From the NCBI GenBank assembly GCA_007692545.1, contig REBV01000129.1:1-39906 (forward strand): 39,906 nucleotides of DNA, read 5' to 3'. Below, in pieces: positions 1 through 10,984 of the stretch; position 1 is the stretch's first letter, and each line of letters begins with the position of its first letter. Below the pieces are notes generated by a model, which made no database searches, was not told the origin of the DNA, and saw nothing but the letters and a program-made list of their open reading frames with translations. Origin of the DNA: Puniceicoccaceae bacterium (GTDB lineage Bacteria > Verrucomicrobiota > Verrucomicrobiia > Opitutales > Coraliomargaritaceae). Made by a program: the position numbers and the translations under genes.

Positions 1-30
1 GATACGAGATACGGGATACGGGATACGAGA
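1..30. repeat. Short degenerate tandem repeat (GATACGGG-like)
   Basis: Four near-identical 7-8 base units of the form GATACGRG follow each other at the very left edge, just past the end of the ExbB-like gene. The array may continue outside the window. It is low-complexity intergenic sequence with no coding potential that I can see. Confidence 0.6.
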
Positions 31-66
31 TGCTGAGCGAAGCGAGTCGGGGCGGGTGTCGGGCGG

Positions 67-999
67 TTAGCTTGCTGCTGGTGTTTCTGTTGGTTGAGGG
101 GGTGGGGTGTGGACCGGCTCTGCTGGTTTTTGTCTGGTTTCCTCTGGGTCGGATTGATCGAAGAGTTTGTCGATGAGTTGTTCGCGGCAGAAGGTTTGGA
201 GGCGCAGGATAAGGCCCTCTTGCCCGCTTTGCAGGAGGTGAATCAGGAGCATGAGAACAATGCTGATAAAGAGGGCGACGAAGGTGGAGTTGAAGGCTAC
301 GCCGAGTGCGCTGGTGACGCCGGCGATGTCGCCCTGGATGGCCTCGTCGGCGCGCTGGAGGGCGACACCGATACCGCGTACGGTCCCGATGAATCCGATC
401 GACGGAATAGCCCAGACGAGATAGCGGAGCATGGAAAGTTCGCTTTCCTGCTGTTCCGAGGCGACTTCGAGTCGGCCCATAATGGTTTCAGTGGCTTCGG
501 GCACGCTCCCGGTGATATGGTAGCGCTCGAGCCCGCGGGCCATGACATAGGGAAGGATTTTATCGCGGAGCTCAGGGCTTTGGCTTTTGAGCTCAACTTC
601 TTTGGAGAGTGCTCGGGCTCTTTCGCGGGAGATACTGCGGGCACCCTGGAGGAGGTCGACTTCGGGGGCATTTTGAAGTCCTTCACTTTCGGGTGCGAAA
701 CGTCCGAGTGTACTCACCTCCTGCTTGAGCAAGATAAATTTGTAGACAAGGATCATGGTGCCCCAGAGGAAGAGGGAAAAGCAGATCTGTTGCTCATAGT
801 CTTTCAGGACTATGTAGAAATTGGACCATGCAGTGCCAGCATCGACTCCGTAGCTGCTGGCGAGTGCGGCCTGATTGGCACCTGGGCGGATCAAGATAGC
901 GTAGATTGCAGCGACGAAAATGAAGGAAGCAAGGAGACCGAGGGTGAAAATAAGGCCTTTGACCGAAAAAAGACCGCGTTCTGGATTTCTTAAACTCAT
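67..999 (-). CDS. MotA/TolQ/ExbB-family proton channel protein
   Basis: Likely inner-membrane subunit of a proton-driven energy-transducing complex of the ExbB/TolQ/MotA type. Four hydrophobic segments are visible: one near the N-terminus (GLIFTLGLLASFIFVAAIYA), one around residue 75, and a C-terminal pair (LVWAIPSIGFIGTVRGIGVAL region and a long helix after GVAFNSTFVALF). The GFIGTVRGIG and ALGVAFNSTF stretches are typical of the family's conserved pore helices. The C-terminus is proline/threonine rich. An in-frame GTG at 1068 would add 23 residues. I prefer the ATG at 999 because it lies just before the first membrane segment and leaves room for a promoter between this gene and the divergent lipoprotein gene. 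An ExbD/TolR partner would lie downstream, beyond the left edge. The cargo is unknown. Confidence 0.85.
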   Translation of the reverse strand: MSLRNPERGLFSVKGLIFTLGLLASFIFVAAIYAILIRPGANQAALASSYGVDAGTAWSNFYIVLKDYEQQICFSLFLWGTMILVYKFILLKQEVSTLGRFAPESEGLQNAPEVDLLQGARSISRERARALSKEVELKSQSPELRDKILPYVMARGLERYHITGSVPEATETIMGRLEVASEQQESELSMLRYLVWAIPSIGFIGTVRGIGVALQRADEAIQGDIAGVTSALGVAFNSTFVALFISIVLMLLIHLLQSGQEGLILRLQTFCREQLIDKLFDQSDPEETRQKPAEPVHTPPPQPTETPAAS

Positions 1000-1082
1000 G
1001 ATTTGCTCTGGACTGAAAGAGGGTTCGGTGTGATAGTATCCTGTGTATTGCAATTTCTGCAAGGGCACTTATTCATCAGTAT

Positions 1083-1625
1083 ATGCTAAAAATTCTAACT
1101 ACGTCTCTACTGCTTTTCGCTCTCCTGCTATCGACGGGCTGTGAAAACAACCCGAATCGGGGCCGTGATATTGGCATGATAACAGGCGCCATTCTGGGCG
1201 GGGTTGCCGGCTCTCAAATGGGTGACGGTGCTGATATTAACATTTTGGCCGGGGCTGCAATCGGCGGTGCCTTGGGTGGTCTGGCGGGCAATGAGATCGA
1301 CAAGCGCCAAGAGGCCCTGGCGGCGGCGGAGGCACAGCGTCAATATGAATATGAGCAGGAAGTCCGGCAGCAGGAAAAGCTGGAGCAGGAAATCAAATCT
1401 TTGGAGGAGCAGCGGGTGCGTGACGAGATTGCCCGGCGGGCAACGGCGGACGACGTGCGGGCGGCCGAACGCGAGGCGGCACGGGTCGAGACCGCTTTAG
1501 CCGAAAAGAAGAAGGCTTACGAAGAGTCGCAGGAGCGGGCACGGCGTATTCAGGAAGCGCAGGAACGGATCGCCAAGGCGCAGCAAGAGCTTGCAGAACT
1601 TGAGCGGCGGGAAAACGGGCAATAG
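1083..1625 (+). CDS. Glycine-zipper lipoprotein with coiled-coil tail
   Basis: A 180-residue predicted lipoprotein. Residues 1-19 form a signal peptide ending in STGC, with Cys20 as the lipidation site. Residues about 30-72 are a glycine-zipper membrane-spanning motif (MITGAILGGVAGSQMGDG, then AGAAIGGALGGLAGNEID), as in outer-membrane proteins of the YMGG/17-kDa antigen type. From about residue 75 to the end the chain is almost entirely Glu, Arg, Ala, Gln and Lys, predicting a long coiled coil in the periplasm. It probably anchors or scaffolds something at the outer membrane; the precise role is unknown. It is transcribed divergently from the ExbB-like gene, with an 83-base gap between the starts chosen here. 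Confidence 0.8.
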   Translation: MLKILTTSLLLFALLLSTGCENNPNRGRDIGMITGAILGGVAGSQMGDGADINILAGAAIGGALGGLAGNEIDKRQEALAAAEAQRQYEYEQEVRQQEKLEQEIKSLEEQRVRDEIARRATADDVRAAEREAARVETALAEKKKAYEESQERARRIQEAQERIAKAQQELAELERRENGQ

Positions 1626-1665
1626 CTATCTTGGAGCTATCTTGTCGGCTCTGCTGTTCGAACAC

Positions 1666-1695
1666 TTTGGTGAGCTAGTTAAACCGTTCACCAAA
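1666..1695. terminator. Hairpin between two converging genes (possible bidirectional terminator)
   Basis: An 8-base perfect inverted repeat (TTTGGTGA at 1666-1673, TCACCAAA at 1688-1695) with a 14-base loop sits between the converging lipoprotein and TonB-receptor genes. Neither side has a strong T-run, so termination is only plausible. The same gap holds a direct repeat AGCTATCTTG (1624-1633 and 1635-1644) and the palindrome GCTCGCGAGC (1703-1712). Confidence 0.3.
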
Positions 1696-1726
1696 TCCGG
1701 GCGCTCGCGAGCGAGCACGCCACATT

Positions 1727-3571
1727 TTACCAGCGGTAGGTGAACCCTGCTGAGTATTGATCGCCGCGGCCGGGGGTGCCGGGGACGTTTTGGAAGTCGT
1801 CCTTCCAGGCATTATCAATGGCGAAGAATATTTCGAGCCCGGCTGCCTGTTTGGGATAAACACTCAGGCCAAGATTAGTGAAGAAAGCCGAGTTACTACC
1901 TTCGCGGAGTTCGTTGTCTTCGTTGTTACGCCATTCATTGTCGATCCGGAGCTCGATGATTTCATTGGGCCGCCAGATGGCCCCCAGCGTGATTCGGTGC
2001 TTGGCGTAGTTGAGGGCGTAGAAGCTGGCATCGATGGCAGCATCGCCGTAGTCCTCGTCTTTTTTCAGGTAAGTGTAGCTGGCGATGGCTTCAATCTGGT
2101 GCCAGCGGCGGGTGCCGATGATTTCGAAGCCGAGTGTTTCGATGTCTACATTGCTAGCACTGCGGGCGTTGGTGTTTGCCGAACTGAAAGTCCAATCAGC
2201 CAGATCGTCATCCCAGCGGTAGAATAATGCAGCCTCCAGGCTCCAATCCGGGCGGGTTAGTTTAGCCCCCAGTTCGAGGTTTTGGCTGATTTCGCGGCCA
2301 AGATCCGGATTGCTGGCAAATAAACCGACTTCGGGTCCGCCGATAGCCGTGTAGCCGACGACTTGGCTGGTTTGGGTGTAGGCCAGGTAGATTTTTTCGC
2401 TTTTACTTGCTGCGCTCTGGCGGAACCAGACCAAATCAAAGAGCGGGGAGATTTTGGAGTGGTCGCGGTTGGTATCGTCGAAAGTGGCACCCGCTTGAAA
2501 AATAATCTGTTCTGTCTCGTTCAGCAGAAAGGTGTATTCTGGCAACAGGGTCAGTTTGTAGTAAGTCCGGGAGGTGAAGGAATTTTCCAGTGTGGTGGAT
2601 TCGATCTCGTCGGCGGTCAGTTGCGAAGCGTAGTTTAGGGCGAATGCCTGGTCGAAGCGGTGCCGTCCGGAGAGGGAAATGGCGTGAGCATTGGTCTCGT
2701 GGACAAAGGCCTTGTTGGGCGCAAATCGGTTAAAAACGTAATGGTCGGAATGACGGCGGGTATAGGCGGTGGCTTCCCAGTGACTGTCGTCTGCATAGCT
2801 CTGTTGGTGATTTAACATAAACAGGCGGGTTTTCAGATTTTCCGTCTCGTTGGAACCAAAGGGAGCGGCATAGAGTTCGGGCCAGCCAAAGAATTTCGAT
2901 TGGTAGCCGGCAAAGATGTCTGTTTGTGAATTGGGGCCGACGAATTGGAGGCGTCCGTTACTCCGGGCAAAGTCATGGTCGCCGTAGCGAATGGTGCCGT
3001 CGCTTTCCGAGCGGGAGAACTCAGCCTCGGCACCCCAGCTCCAGTCGCCGGATGGGCCGATTGGCCCAACCATACCTTGGTGAACGCGCTGGAAGTTGAG
3101 ATTATGGTCGCCAATGCCGGCGGTGAGGCTGCCGCCTTGGGTAATCTGGCTCCAGCCATAGCTGATGGTGCCGACTGTGCTGTTGAAGCCGTAGAGTGCA
3201 TTTTCTGTGGCAGTGAGCACTTGGGGGCGGGTCAACATTTCCGGGGCGATCGGGAGTTCGGCGAAATAGTGGCCTGTTTGTGGGTCAATTAAAGTGGCGC
3301 TGCCGACACGAAAGCCTGTGCTCTCAAAAATGCCTCCGCGAATCGTGACATCGCCTTGGGCTTCAGCCATGTTTCGTGACTGTAAGTCGATACGAGGTTC
3401 GAACTCCAGGTTGGAAACAGGCGACTCGTAGGTGGCCACCGGCCGGATGTTGGCGGTTTGTTGGCCGTCGATGTAAAGTGTTGGCAGGCTCTGCGCACTC
3501 TCGGACATGGCCAGAAGAGGCAGCACGAAAAGGCTGGAAAATAGGAGAGGGTGGGTGTTACGTTGGATCAT
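1727..3571 (-). CDS. TonB-dependent outer-membrane receptor
   Basis: A 614-residue outer-membrane beta-barrel protein. A signal peptide (MIQRNTHPLLFSSLFVLPLL, then cleavage near SAQS) is followed by a plug domain with the family hallmarks DVTIRGG, DPQTGHY and ENALYGFNS. The rest shows alternating polar and aromatic strands typical of a 22-strand barrel, and the chain ends in an aromatic residue (GFTYRW), the usual barrel-assembly signature. By known family behaviour it would import a scarce ligand such as a metal chelate, cobamide or glycan with TonB energy; the plug looks nearest to the BtuB-like group, but the ligand cannot be read from sequence. A TTG at 3607 would add 12 residues; I chose the ATG at 3571 because a normal signal peptide begins there. 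The ExbB-like gene 1.7 kb away might supply energy, which is inference. Confidence 0.82.
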   Translation of the reverse strand: MIQRNTHPLLFSSLFVLPLLAMSESAQSLPTLYIDGQQTANIRPVATYESPVSNLEFEPRIDLQSRNMAEAQGDVTIRGGIFESTGFRVGSATLIDPQTGHYFAELPIAPEMLTRPQVLTATENALYGFNSTVGTISYGWSQITQGGSLTAGIGDHNLNFQRVHQGMVGPIGPSGDWSWGAEAEFSRSESDGTIRYGDHDFARSNGRLQFVGPNSQTDIFAGYQSKFFGWPELYAAPFGSNETENLKTRLFMLNHQQSYADDSHWEATAYTRRHSDHYVFNRFAPNKAFVHETNAHAISLSGRHRFDQAFALNYASQLTADEIESTTLENSFTSRTYYKLTLLPEYTFLLNETEQIIFQAGATFDDTNRDHSKISPLFDLVWFRQSAASKSEKIYLAYTQTSQVVGYTAIGGPEVGLFASNPDLGREISQNLELGAKLTRPDWSLEAALFYRWDDDLADWTFSSANTNARSASNVDIETLGFEIIGTRRWHQIEAIASYTYLKKDEDYGDAAIDASFYALNYAKHRITLGAIWRPNEIIELRIDNEWRNNEDNELREGSNSAFFTNLGLSVYPKQAAGLEIFFAIDNAWKDDFQNVPGTPGRGDQYSAGFTYRW

Positions 3572-3707
3572 CCAACAGGGAGGTAAAGCCTGCTCAGAAA
3601 AATTCAAGTGTTAATTAAAATAAAAACATACTTAACATTTAAAATTTCCTTTTTTAGTTGGCAGACCTGTTTAAGCCCTTCATTGCACTAGCTCATTTTA
3701 TTATTTC

Positions 3708-3971
3708 ATGGAATTACTAAACCTAGGCTTCGCTATTCTCCTGATCAAAATTGCCATCTGCATTTTGCCGGGTGTCGCTGGCATATTTCTGCTGGCAAGC
3801 TCGGAGGATAAAAAACGCGAGATGCGCAATTTTGCTTGTAACAAATTATTCGGGGTGTCCAACGCGATACCTTATCCGAAATTTGCTCTCTTTACCACAG
3901 TGTTTGGCTCGTGCTTGCTTTTGCTATCTTTGACGGGCACCTGGTTCCTTTTATTAAGAGGGTTGATTTAG
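3708..3971 (+). CDS. Small two-helix membrane protein of unknown function
   Basis: An 87-residue protein I do not recognise. Residues about 5-30 and 60-85 are strongly hydrophobic, so it should be a hairpin-like inner-membrane protein. The middle is charged ([12 protein letters not shown]). It opens with a clear ATG after an AT-rich leader, and its last 18 bases overlap the end of ppk on the opposite strand, so the two genes are tail to tail. The overlap may allow transcript interference. It could be a spurious ORF, but the clean two-helix pattern argues for a real gene. Confidence 0.55.
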   Translation: MELLNLGFAILLIKIAICILPGVAGIFLLASSEDKKREMRNFACNKLFGVSNAIPYPKFALFTTVFGSCLLLLSLTGTWFLLLRGLI

Positions 3972-6122
3972 CAGTTTGGCATCGATTGTAGCCTTTGGGA
4001 TAGGCTCTCGCTTGCCATCTTCTTCCAACTCTTTCATCTGAGCATCGCGCTTGGCCTCGGCTTGTTTCACAAAAAAGCTTTGGGCACTGACCGAATAAGT
4101 TCCTTTTTTTGGTGTTACACTATTGTAAGCACCATTGGCCCGTAGCAGTCTGGCATGCTGGGTATCTTTGAGGTAGGTTTCCAGTATGGCCATGACACGT
4201 TCGCGGTGCTCCGGTTCTTCGATCGGAAAGACGGCTTCGATTCTGCGGTAAAAATTGCGCGGCATCCAGTCTGCGCTGCCCGCGAAGATGTGTGGCTGGT
4301 TGCTGCTACTGTTTTCGAAGTAAAAGATACGGCTGTGCTCGAGGTAGCGACCCAGGATGCTGCGGACGCGGATATTTTCACTCACTCCTTTTACGTTTGG
4401 GACGAGGTTGCAAATGCCCCGGATAATGAGATCGATTTTGACCCCAGCCTGTGATGCCCGGTAGAGATTATCAATCGTTTCCTGGTCGACCAGGCTATTG
4501 GTTTGGACGATGATCCGGGCTTGTTTGCCTGCTCGTGCGTTGCGTGTTTCTGCCCGGATATATTTTTGAATATTACTGTGAAGGGTGAAGGGAGCGACGA
4601 GTAGTTTTTTGAAGCTCGGAGTCAGGGCAAATCCGGTCAAGGTGTTAAAAAGACCAGCGACCTCCTGGGTGATAGCTTCCCGCGTAGTGAAGAAGCTTAG
4701 GTCGGTGTAGAGGCGGGCGGTTTTTGGGTTGTAGTTGCCGGTGCCCAAGTGGACATAGCGTCGAAGCGTGGATCCTTCGCGGCGTACGACCATGCATGAT
4801 TTGCAATGAGTCTTGAGTCCGACGAGGCCGTAGACTACGTGGACGCCGACATCTTCAAGCTGGCGCGCCCACTGGATGTTGTTGGCTTCATCAAAGCGTG
4901 CCTTGATCTCAACCAGCACGGTGACCTGCTTCCCCCGGCGGGAGGCCTCCATCAGGGCTTTTATGATCGGCGAGTCTCCGGAGGTGCGGTAGAGCGTTTG
5001 TTTGATAGCAAAAACATTTGGATCCGTCGCGGCTTGATTGAGGAAATCGACAAAAGGCTGAAAACTATCAAAGGGGTGGTGGAGCAGGATATCTTTTGCG
5101 GCAATCACATCGAAGATTCGCTCGGTATTCTCCAATTCTTTGGGGTGAAAGGGGGTATGATGGGGGAATTTGAGGTCGGGCCGCTCGATGAGATCGTAGG
5201 CGCTCATCAGGCGGAAGAGGTTGAGTGGGCCGTCGATCGTATAGACATTATCCGGCGTGAGGTGAATGGCATCAAGTAACTCCTGCAGCAGTGCGGGGTC
5301 AGCCCCTTTAGCGATTTCCAGGCGCACAGCGGCACCTTTCTGCATGTTCATGAGTTCCTCTTCGATTTTGCGCAGAAGATTTTCAACTTCTTCCTCATCG
5401 ATGTAGAGATCGCTATTACGCGTGATACGGAAGGGCACGGCGGAACTCACCCGGTAGCCCGGGAAGAGTCGGGCGATAAAGCGCTGCACAATATCACTCA
5501 AAAAGATATAAACATCCGGCTTACCCCGGCGTGCTACGCCGACTTTTATGATTCGTGGCAGTACGCGTGGAATGGGGATAATCGCCATCAGACTTTCGAT
5601 AATCCGCGTCTCCGGATCATCGATCGAGGCTAGAATGTAGAGTGCCTTATTTGCCAGCTGAGGAAAGGGATGTGCCGGATCGATTGCCAGAGGCGTTAAG
5701 ACCGGAAAAATTTGTTCCTCAAAATAGGTCTCGACCCATTTTTTCTCATTTCGGGTGAGTGCATCATAGCCGCAGAAGTGAACATTGGATTCTTTTAGCC
5801 CGGGGACGATTTTTTGGTCCCAACAATCGTAGGTGTCGGCGACCAGTCGTTTACAGACACTTTGAATGCGCCGCAGCAGTTCTTTTGGCCCGAGACCATC
5901 CGGGCCGCGTTCGATTCGGCCTGATTTTACTTGTTGCAGTACACCGGCGACACGAATCTCAAAAAACTCATCCAGGTTCGAGCTGACGAAGGCGAGGAAC
6001 TTCATGCGCTCGAGTACAGGGTATTCCTCCGACTCGGCTTGCTCCAGAACCCGTCGATTAAAGGCCAGCCAGCTGAGTTCACGGTTAAAGTAAGGGAATC
6101 GCGGCGTATTAATTTTGGTCAT
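3954..6122 (-). CDS. ppk: Polyphosphate kinase (PPK1)
   Basis: Reversibly transfers the terminal phosphate of ATP onto long-chain polyphosphate, a cytoplasmic or membrane-associated phosphate and energy store. The protein has the PPK1 N-terminal signature ([15 protein letters not shown]), the [14 protein letters not shown] helix region, and the two phospholipase D-like catalytic halves. The catalytic histidines are in KTHCKS and [18 protein letters not shown]. With the ATG at 6122 they fall at residues 439 and 458, close to positions 435 and 454 of the E. coli enzyme. An upstream ATG at 6206 adds 28 residues that do not look like PPK, so I use 6122, giving 722 residues. The neighbouring alkaline phosphatase gene suggests a phosphate-handling neighbourhood. 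Confidence 0.96.
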   Translation of the reverse strand: MTKINTPRFPYFNRELSWLAFNRRVLEQAESEEYPVLERMKFLAFVSSNLDEFFEIRVAGVLQQVKSGRIERGPDGLGPKELLRRIQSVCKRLVADTYDCWDQKIVPGLKESNVHFCGYDALTRNEKKWVETYFEEQIFPVLTPLAIDPAHPFPQLANKALYILASIDDPETRIIESLMAIIPIPRVLPRIIKVGVARRGKPDVYIFLSDIVQRFIARLFPGYRVSSAVPFRITRNSDLYIDEEEVENLLRKIEEELMNMQKGAAVRLEIAKGADPALLQELLDAIHLTPDNVYTIDGPLNLFRLMSAYDLIERPDLKFPHHTPFHPKELENTERIFDVIAAKDILLHHPFDSFQPFVDFLNQAATDPNVFAIKQTLYRTSGDSPIIKALMEASRRGKQVTVLVEIKARFDEANNIQWARQLEDVGVHVVYGLVGLKTHCKSCMVVRREGSTLRRYVHLGTGNYNPKTARLYTDLSFFTTREAITQEVAGLFNTLTGFALTPSFKKLLVAPFTLHSNIQKYIRAETRNARAGKQARIIVQTNSLVDQETIDNLYRASQAGVKIDLIIRGICNLVPNVKGVSENIRVRSILGRYLEHSRIFYFENSSSNQPHIFAGSADWMPRNFYRRIEAVFPIEEPEHRERVMAILETYLKDTQHARLLRANGAYNSVTPKKGTYSVSAQSFFVKQAEAKRDAQMKELEEDGKREPIPKATIDAKLLNQPS

Positions 6123-6323
6123 GTGGCAGGAATCTATGGCAAATGGGAAAATTAATCTTGTGATGCTCGGGCGGTTTAGGCAAGAGGTTGCCTTAGGAAT
6201 AGGCATTATTTAACATTTCTGCTGCTTTTATTAGCGATTTGATGGATTCAAAGAATATAGTGCTAGAGTGTTGCATTCACCGAAAAAGTCGCTGAGAATT
6301 ACATCATAACCAAACAAAATACT

Positions 6324-6545
6324 ATGAAATCATTCAACTCCACCGTAATTCTAATCGCAGCGTTATTTATCATGGGCTGCGCCACAAATAAAACGGCATC
6401 CACTTCGGAGGAGGCAGCTCCTACTGCTGGAGATTCTAGTAGTGAGCGCCCCACAGGTACAAGAACTGCCTATGACGGAGCTACCGGCCCAAGTTTGCTG
6501 ATGGAGCGTTATCGCTCGGGCGAGATTCCAGGTCTGCACGACTAG
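6324..6545 (+). CDS. Small lipoprotein upstream of alkaline phosphatase
   Basis: A 73-residue predicted lipoprotein: a hydrophobic signal segment ends in IMGC, with Cys19 as lipidation site. The mature part is about 55 residues, rich in Ser, Thr, Ala and Gly, and ends in an acidic/aromatic tail (MERYRSGEIPGLHD). I do not recognise a family. Its stop codon lies only 9 bases before the start of the alkaline phosphatase gene, so the two are probably co-transcribed and translationally linked. It might hold the enzyme at a membrane or act as a small accessory, but this is inference from position only. Confidence 0.65.
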   Translation: MKSFNSTVILIAALFIMGCATNKTASTSEEAAPTAGDSSSERPTGTRTAYDGATGPSLLMERYRSGEIPGLHD

Positions 6546-6554
6546 GTTCTTCGC

Positions 6555-7976
6555 GTGCAAAGTAAAACGAAGTCAAAGCGTCGCGAATTTCTCAAACTCA
6601 CTGGTCTAGCAGGCGCTGCCTCGCTTTTACCCGCGGGTTACGTGCAGGCTTCAGCGGGGCGTAGTGCACTTGCCTCGAAGGGGCAAGCGAAGAATATTAT
6701 TTTTCTGGTGGTCGATGGGCTGAGCCACGGGACACTCGGCTTGGCCAACCAGTGGAAACTGCGCCAACACCAGACCTCGCTGCATTGGTTGCAATTACTG
6801 GAGCGCCCAGACTTAAACCGCAGTCTACAGGATACGGCTTCGGCTGATTCGCCGGTTACAGATTCTGCGGCGGCGGCGACTGCCTGGGCTGCCGGGCAGC
6901 GAGTGTTGAACGGCGCGCTTAATTACGATGTGCAGGGTCAAGCCCTCAAGCCAATCCTGAGTTATGCCAAAGAGGCGGGGAAGCGAACAGGGCTGGTCTC
7001 GACCTGCCGAATTACGCATGCGACGCCGGCTGGCTTTGCTACCAACGCTAAAAATCGCTGGATGGAGGATTTGATTGCCCGCCAGTATCTTGAGCGCGGG
7101 GTCGACGTTCTACTCGGGGGCGGGACGCGTCATTTTACTCAGGAGCAAGAAGATGGCTCGGTGGTGGATTATTTGGCGCGGTTTCAGGAGCAGGGTTATG
7201 CGCTGGCCACAGATCGGGAGTCGCTCAAAGCAGCCGCTCATAACGAGCGTTTGCTCGGTTTGTTCTCACAGAGCCACGTACCCTTTGCATTGGATCGGAA
7301 AAATGACCAATCCTACGCGAAGACTCCTGGATTGGCCGAGATGTTTGAAGCTTCGCTGACATCGTTGAGCGGAGCTGAAAACGGCTTTTTCCTGCAGGTC
7401 GAAGCTGGGCGCGTAGATCATGCAGGACATGCCAACGATGCAGGTGCGATCTTGCATGAGTATCTGGAGTTTGATGACTGTATTCCCATCGCGCTCGATT
7501 ATATAGAAAAGCATCCGGATACATTGCTTATCGTGACGACGGATCACGGGACTGGTGGTTGTCAGTTGGATGGGCAGGGTGAGAGCTACCTCGGGAGCGG
7601 GCCTGCTCTCGACCGGATCAATAGGCTCAAATACAGCTTCGAATGGCTGGAAACCCGTTTCCGTGCGACTGGCCAGTTCAATGCTTCGGATGTGACGCTG
7701 GCGACGGGGATTCAGCCGACTGCGGAGCAAGCAGCCATTGTGCAAAAAGGGCTCGACGATGGGATGATGTATTTGAGCATTGCTTTAATTGAAGCCTTCG
7801 GTCGACAGCTGAATGAATTGACCGCAGTTGGTTGGAGCTCTTCCGAGCACACGGCGGAGTGCGCCGACTTGTTTGCTTTTGGCCCGGGTGCTCATAGAGT
7901 GCCTGGCTATATGAAAAACAGTGAGCTGTTTGGGATTATGATGCAGGCCATGGGTATTTTGCCGGTTGGGAAATAG
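6555..7976 (+). CDS. Tat-exported alkaline phosphatase
   Basis: Hydrolyses phosphomonoesters in the periplasm to release phosphate. The N-terminus has a twin-arginine signal ([13 protein letters not shown], residues 8-20), so export should be through Tat after folding. Family motifs follow in order: metal-binding Asp54 in FLVVDG, nucleophile Ser104 in [20 protein letters not shown] near residue 155, metal ligands in VDHAGH (288-292), TTDHG (Asp330, His331), and the C-terminal SSSEHTAE. This is the arrangement of the PhoA superfamily, and at 473 residues the length is normal. The start is a GTG; no ATG exists before the signal. Co-transcription with the preceding lipoprotein is likely. Phosphate-starvation control would be expected from the family, but I see no clear Pho box. 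Confidence 0.9.
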   Translation: MQSKTKSKRREFLKLTGLAGAASLLPAGYVQASAGRSALASKGQAKNIIFLVVDGLSHGTLGLANQWKLRQHQTSLHWLQLLERPDLNRSLQDTASADSPVTDSAAAATAWAAGQRVLNGALNYDVQGQALKPILSYAKEAGKRTGLVSTCRITHATPAGFATNAKNRWMEDLIARQYLERGVDVLLGGGTRHFTQEQEDGSVVDYLARFQEQGYALATDRESLKAAAHNERLLGLFSQSHVPFALDRKNDQSYAKTPGLAEMFEASLTSLSGAENGFFLQVEAGRVDHAGHANDAGAILHEYLEFDDCIPIALDYIEKHPDTLLIVTTDHGTGGCQLDGQGESYLGSGPALDRINRLKYSFEWLETRFRATGQFNASDVTLATGIQPTAEQAAIVQKGLDDGMMYLSIALIEAFGRQLNELTAVGWSSSEHTAECADLFAFGPGAHRVPGYMKNSELFGIMMQAMGILPVGK

Positions 7977-8025
7977 GGACTTGCCACGCGGGCACTGTAG
8001 TCTCACTACTGTCTCAATAAGACCT

Positions 8026-8517
8026 ATGGATGCCACCGATACCAAAAACAGCAAAAATATGCAGGAAACCTTTAAGGATTTTTTATCCAGTAAGGGTTTA
8101 CGCGTGACGAATCAACGCCTGGCAATTTTCGATGCTGCTTTTGATCATCCGGATCATTTTACGGCAGAGGATCTTTTGGAGCGTGCCCGTGAAATTGATG
8201 ATTCTGTATCCCGGGCCACGGTCTATCGCGCACTGCCGATTTTGACTGAGAGCGGCTTAATTCGTGAGGTGGATGTGGGGCGTGATTACAAGTTTTACAT
8301 GGCGAATCGCAATGTGACGACTTTTCAGGCGCAGGTTATTTGCTTGGACTGCGATAAAATTTTCGAAATCGATGCACCCTTTATGGAGTGGTATGGTAAA
8401 ACGGTGGCGGACAAGCTCTCGCTCAAGGTCGAGAGCCAGCGCCTGCAGGTGACGGCGCACTGCAGCGAGCTGCAATCAAGCGGGCTTTGCAAGCGTGGCG
8501 GTAAGCGAAATTCGTAG
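8026..8517 (+). CDS. Fur-family transcriptional regulator with altered metal sites
   Basis: A 163-residue winged-helix regulator of the ferric-uptake-regulator family. The DNA-binding half is intact: [25 protein letters not shown] and the recognition helix [19 protein letters not shown]. The structural zinc pair CLDC (Cys106, Cys109) is present. The motif before it, HHDH in typical Fur, reads FQAQ here, and the C-terminal CxxC is Cys155-Lys-Arg-Gly158, so several usual metal ligands are missing. His145 is kept. The ATG at 8026 was chosen over a GTG-type start at 7966, which would lie inside the end of the phosphatase gene. It may sense a different metal, use fewer sites or respond to another signal; peroxide, zinc or iron sensing cannot be assigned. 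Confidence 0.85.
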   Translation: MDATDTKNSKNMQETFKDFLSSKGLRVTNQRLAIFDAAFDHPDHFTAEDLLERAREIDDSVSRATVYRALPILTESGLIREVDVGRDYKFYMANRNVTTFQAQVICLDCDKIFEIDAPFMEWYGKTVADKLSLKVESQRLQVTAHCSELQSSGLCKRGGKRNS

Positions 8518-8533
8518 CCGGGCGCAGTAAAAT

Positions 8534-8986
8534 CTACTGAATCGGCTCGAAACGCACTCCGATTAGGTTGAAGTCCGCCAGTGTGCCTGTTTCCAGCGTA
8601 GCGTCCCGGGGCGGATTGATCATCCGGCCTTCTACGATAATCGGCAGCTCGCGTGGGTGGTAGCCAGGCGCTGAAAGTCGGGCCGTGTAGGGGCCGTCCG
8701 GGATGTCTTGCAGCGGCATCAGATTACGGCCGATTTGCAGATTCTCAAAAGTGTAAACGACTCCACCCTCCGGCGCGACCAGTTCGATCATGGCCCCTGG
8801 TCCGCTTCTTCCATGCTGATTGAACTCAATGCTCATTTCATTGGCATAGCGCACCCCCACGTGGACCACTCCAGGCGACCGTTCTGTGGCCTGAGGGCCG
8901 AGTGCCATAAACAGGCTGCCGACGATGCCCGTCAGCACCAGCAGTAGCACGACGACCCAGCGGCCTCTTATTTCGAGTGTTTCCAT
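8534..8986 (-). CDS. Membrane-anchored periplasmic protein of unknown function
   Basis: A 150-residue protein with one N-terminal transmembrane helix (WVVVLLLVLTGIVGSLFMAL) after a short charged cytoplasmic tip. The periplasmic part contains beta-rich sequence, with a PDGPYTARLSAPGYHPRELPI segment resembling the carboxypeptidase-regulatory or PEGA-like beta-sandwich repeats often found in envelope proteins. I do not recognise a named family. It converges with the Fur-family gene, leaving 16 bases between stops, and is divergent from aspS, whose start is 110 bases away. Confidence 0.6.
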   Translation of the reverse strand: METLEIRGRWVVVLLLVLTGIVGSLFMALGPQATERSPGVVHVGVRYANEMSIEFNQHGRSGPGAMIELVAPEGGVVYTFENLQIGRNLMPLQDIPDGPYTARLSAPGYHPRELPIIVEGRMINPPRDATLETGTLADFNLIGVRFEPIQ

Positions 8987-9096
8987 AATAGCAAAGGTTT
9001 GCGTGCATCATCGCCAATAGATTGGGCCTTGGCAAACTTGTATCTCACAATTTCGTGCTTGTTTCGAGGGGGCAAGGTGTTTTCATCCCGCACCTT

Positions 9097-10884
<1,788 letters not shown>

Positions 10885-10984
10885 CCCCCCCTAAAAACGG
10901 TTTGGCGGTGCTCGACGCTTCCGTCTCAAAGCCGAGCTTTTGATTTGCATGAAGCGGGATTCTCGTTTGGCTCGCACACTTAAT

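Noticed and set aside
94-993. 299-codon open frame on the plus strand opposite the ExbB-like gene
   Set aside because: The minus-strand product has clear membrane helices and family motifs; this frame is acidic, lacks any domain and is a shadow.
3954-6206. Similar short sequences at the C-terminus of PPK and in its possible N-terminal extension (PIPKAT in both)
   Set aside because: The shared stretch is too short and the upstream extension is probably not translated, since the catalytic histidines number correctly from the ATG at 6122.
6239-6300. Possible sigma-70 promoters upstream of the small lipoprotein gene
   Set aside because: Several weak -35-like hexamers exist, but none has a convincing -10 box at proper spacing.
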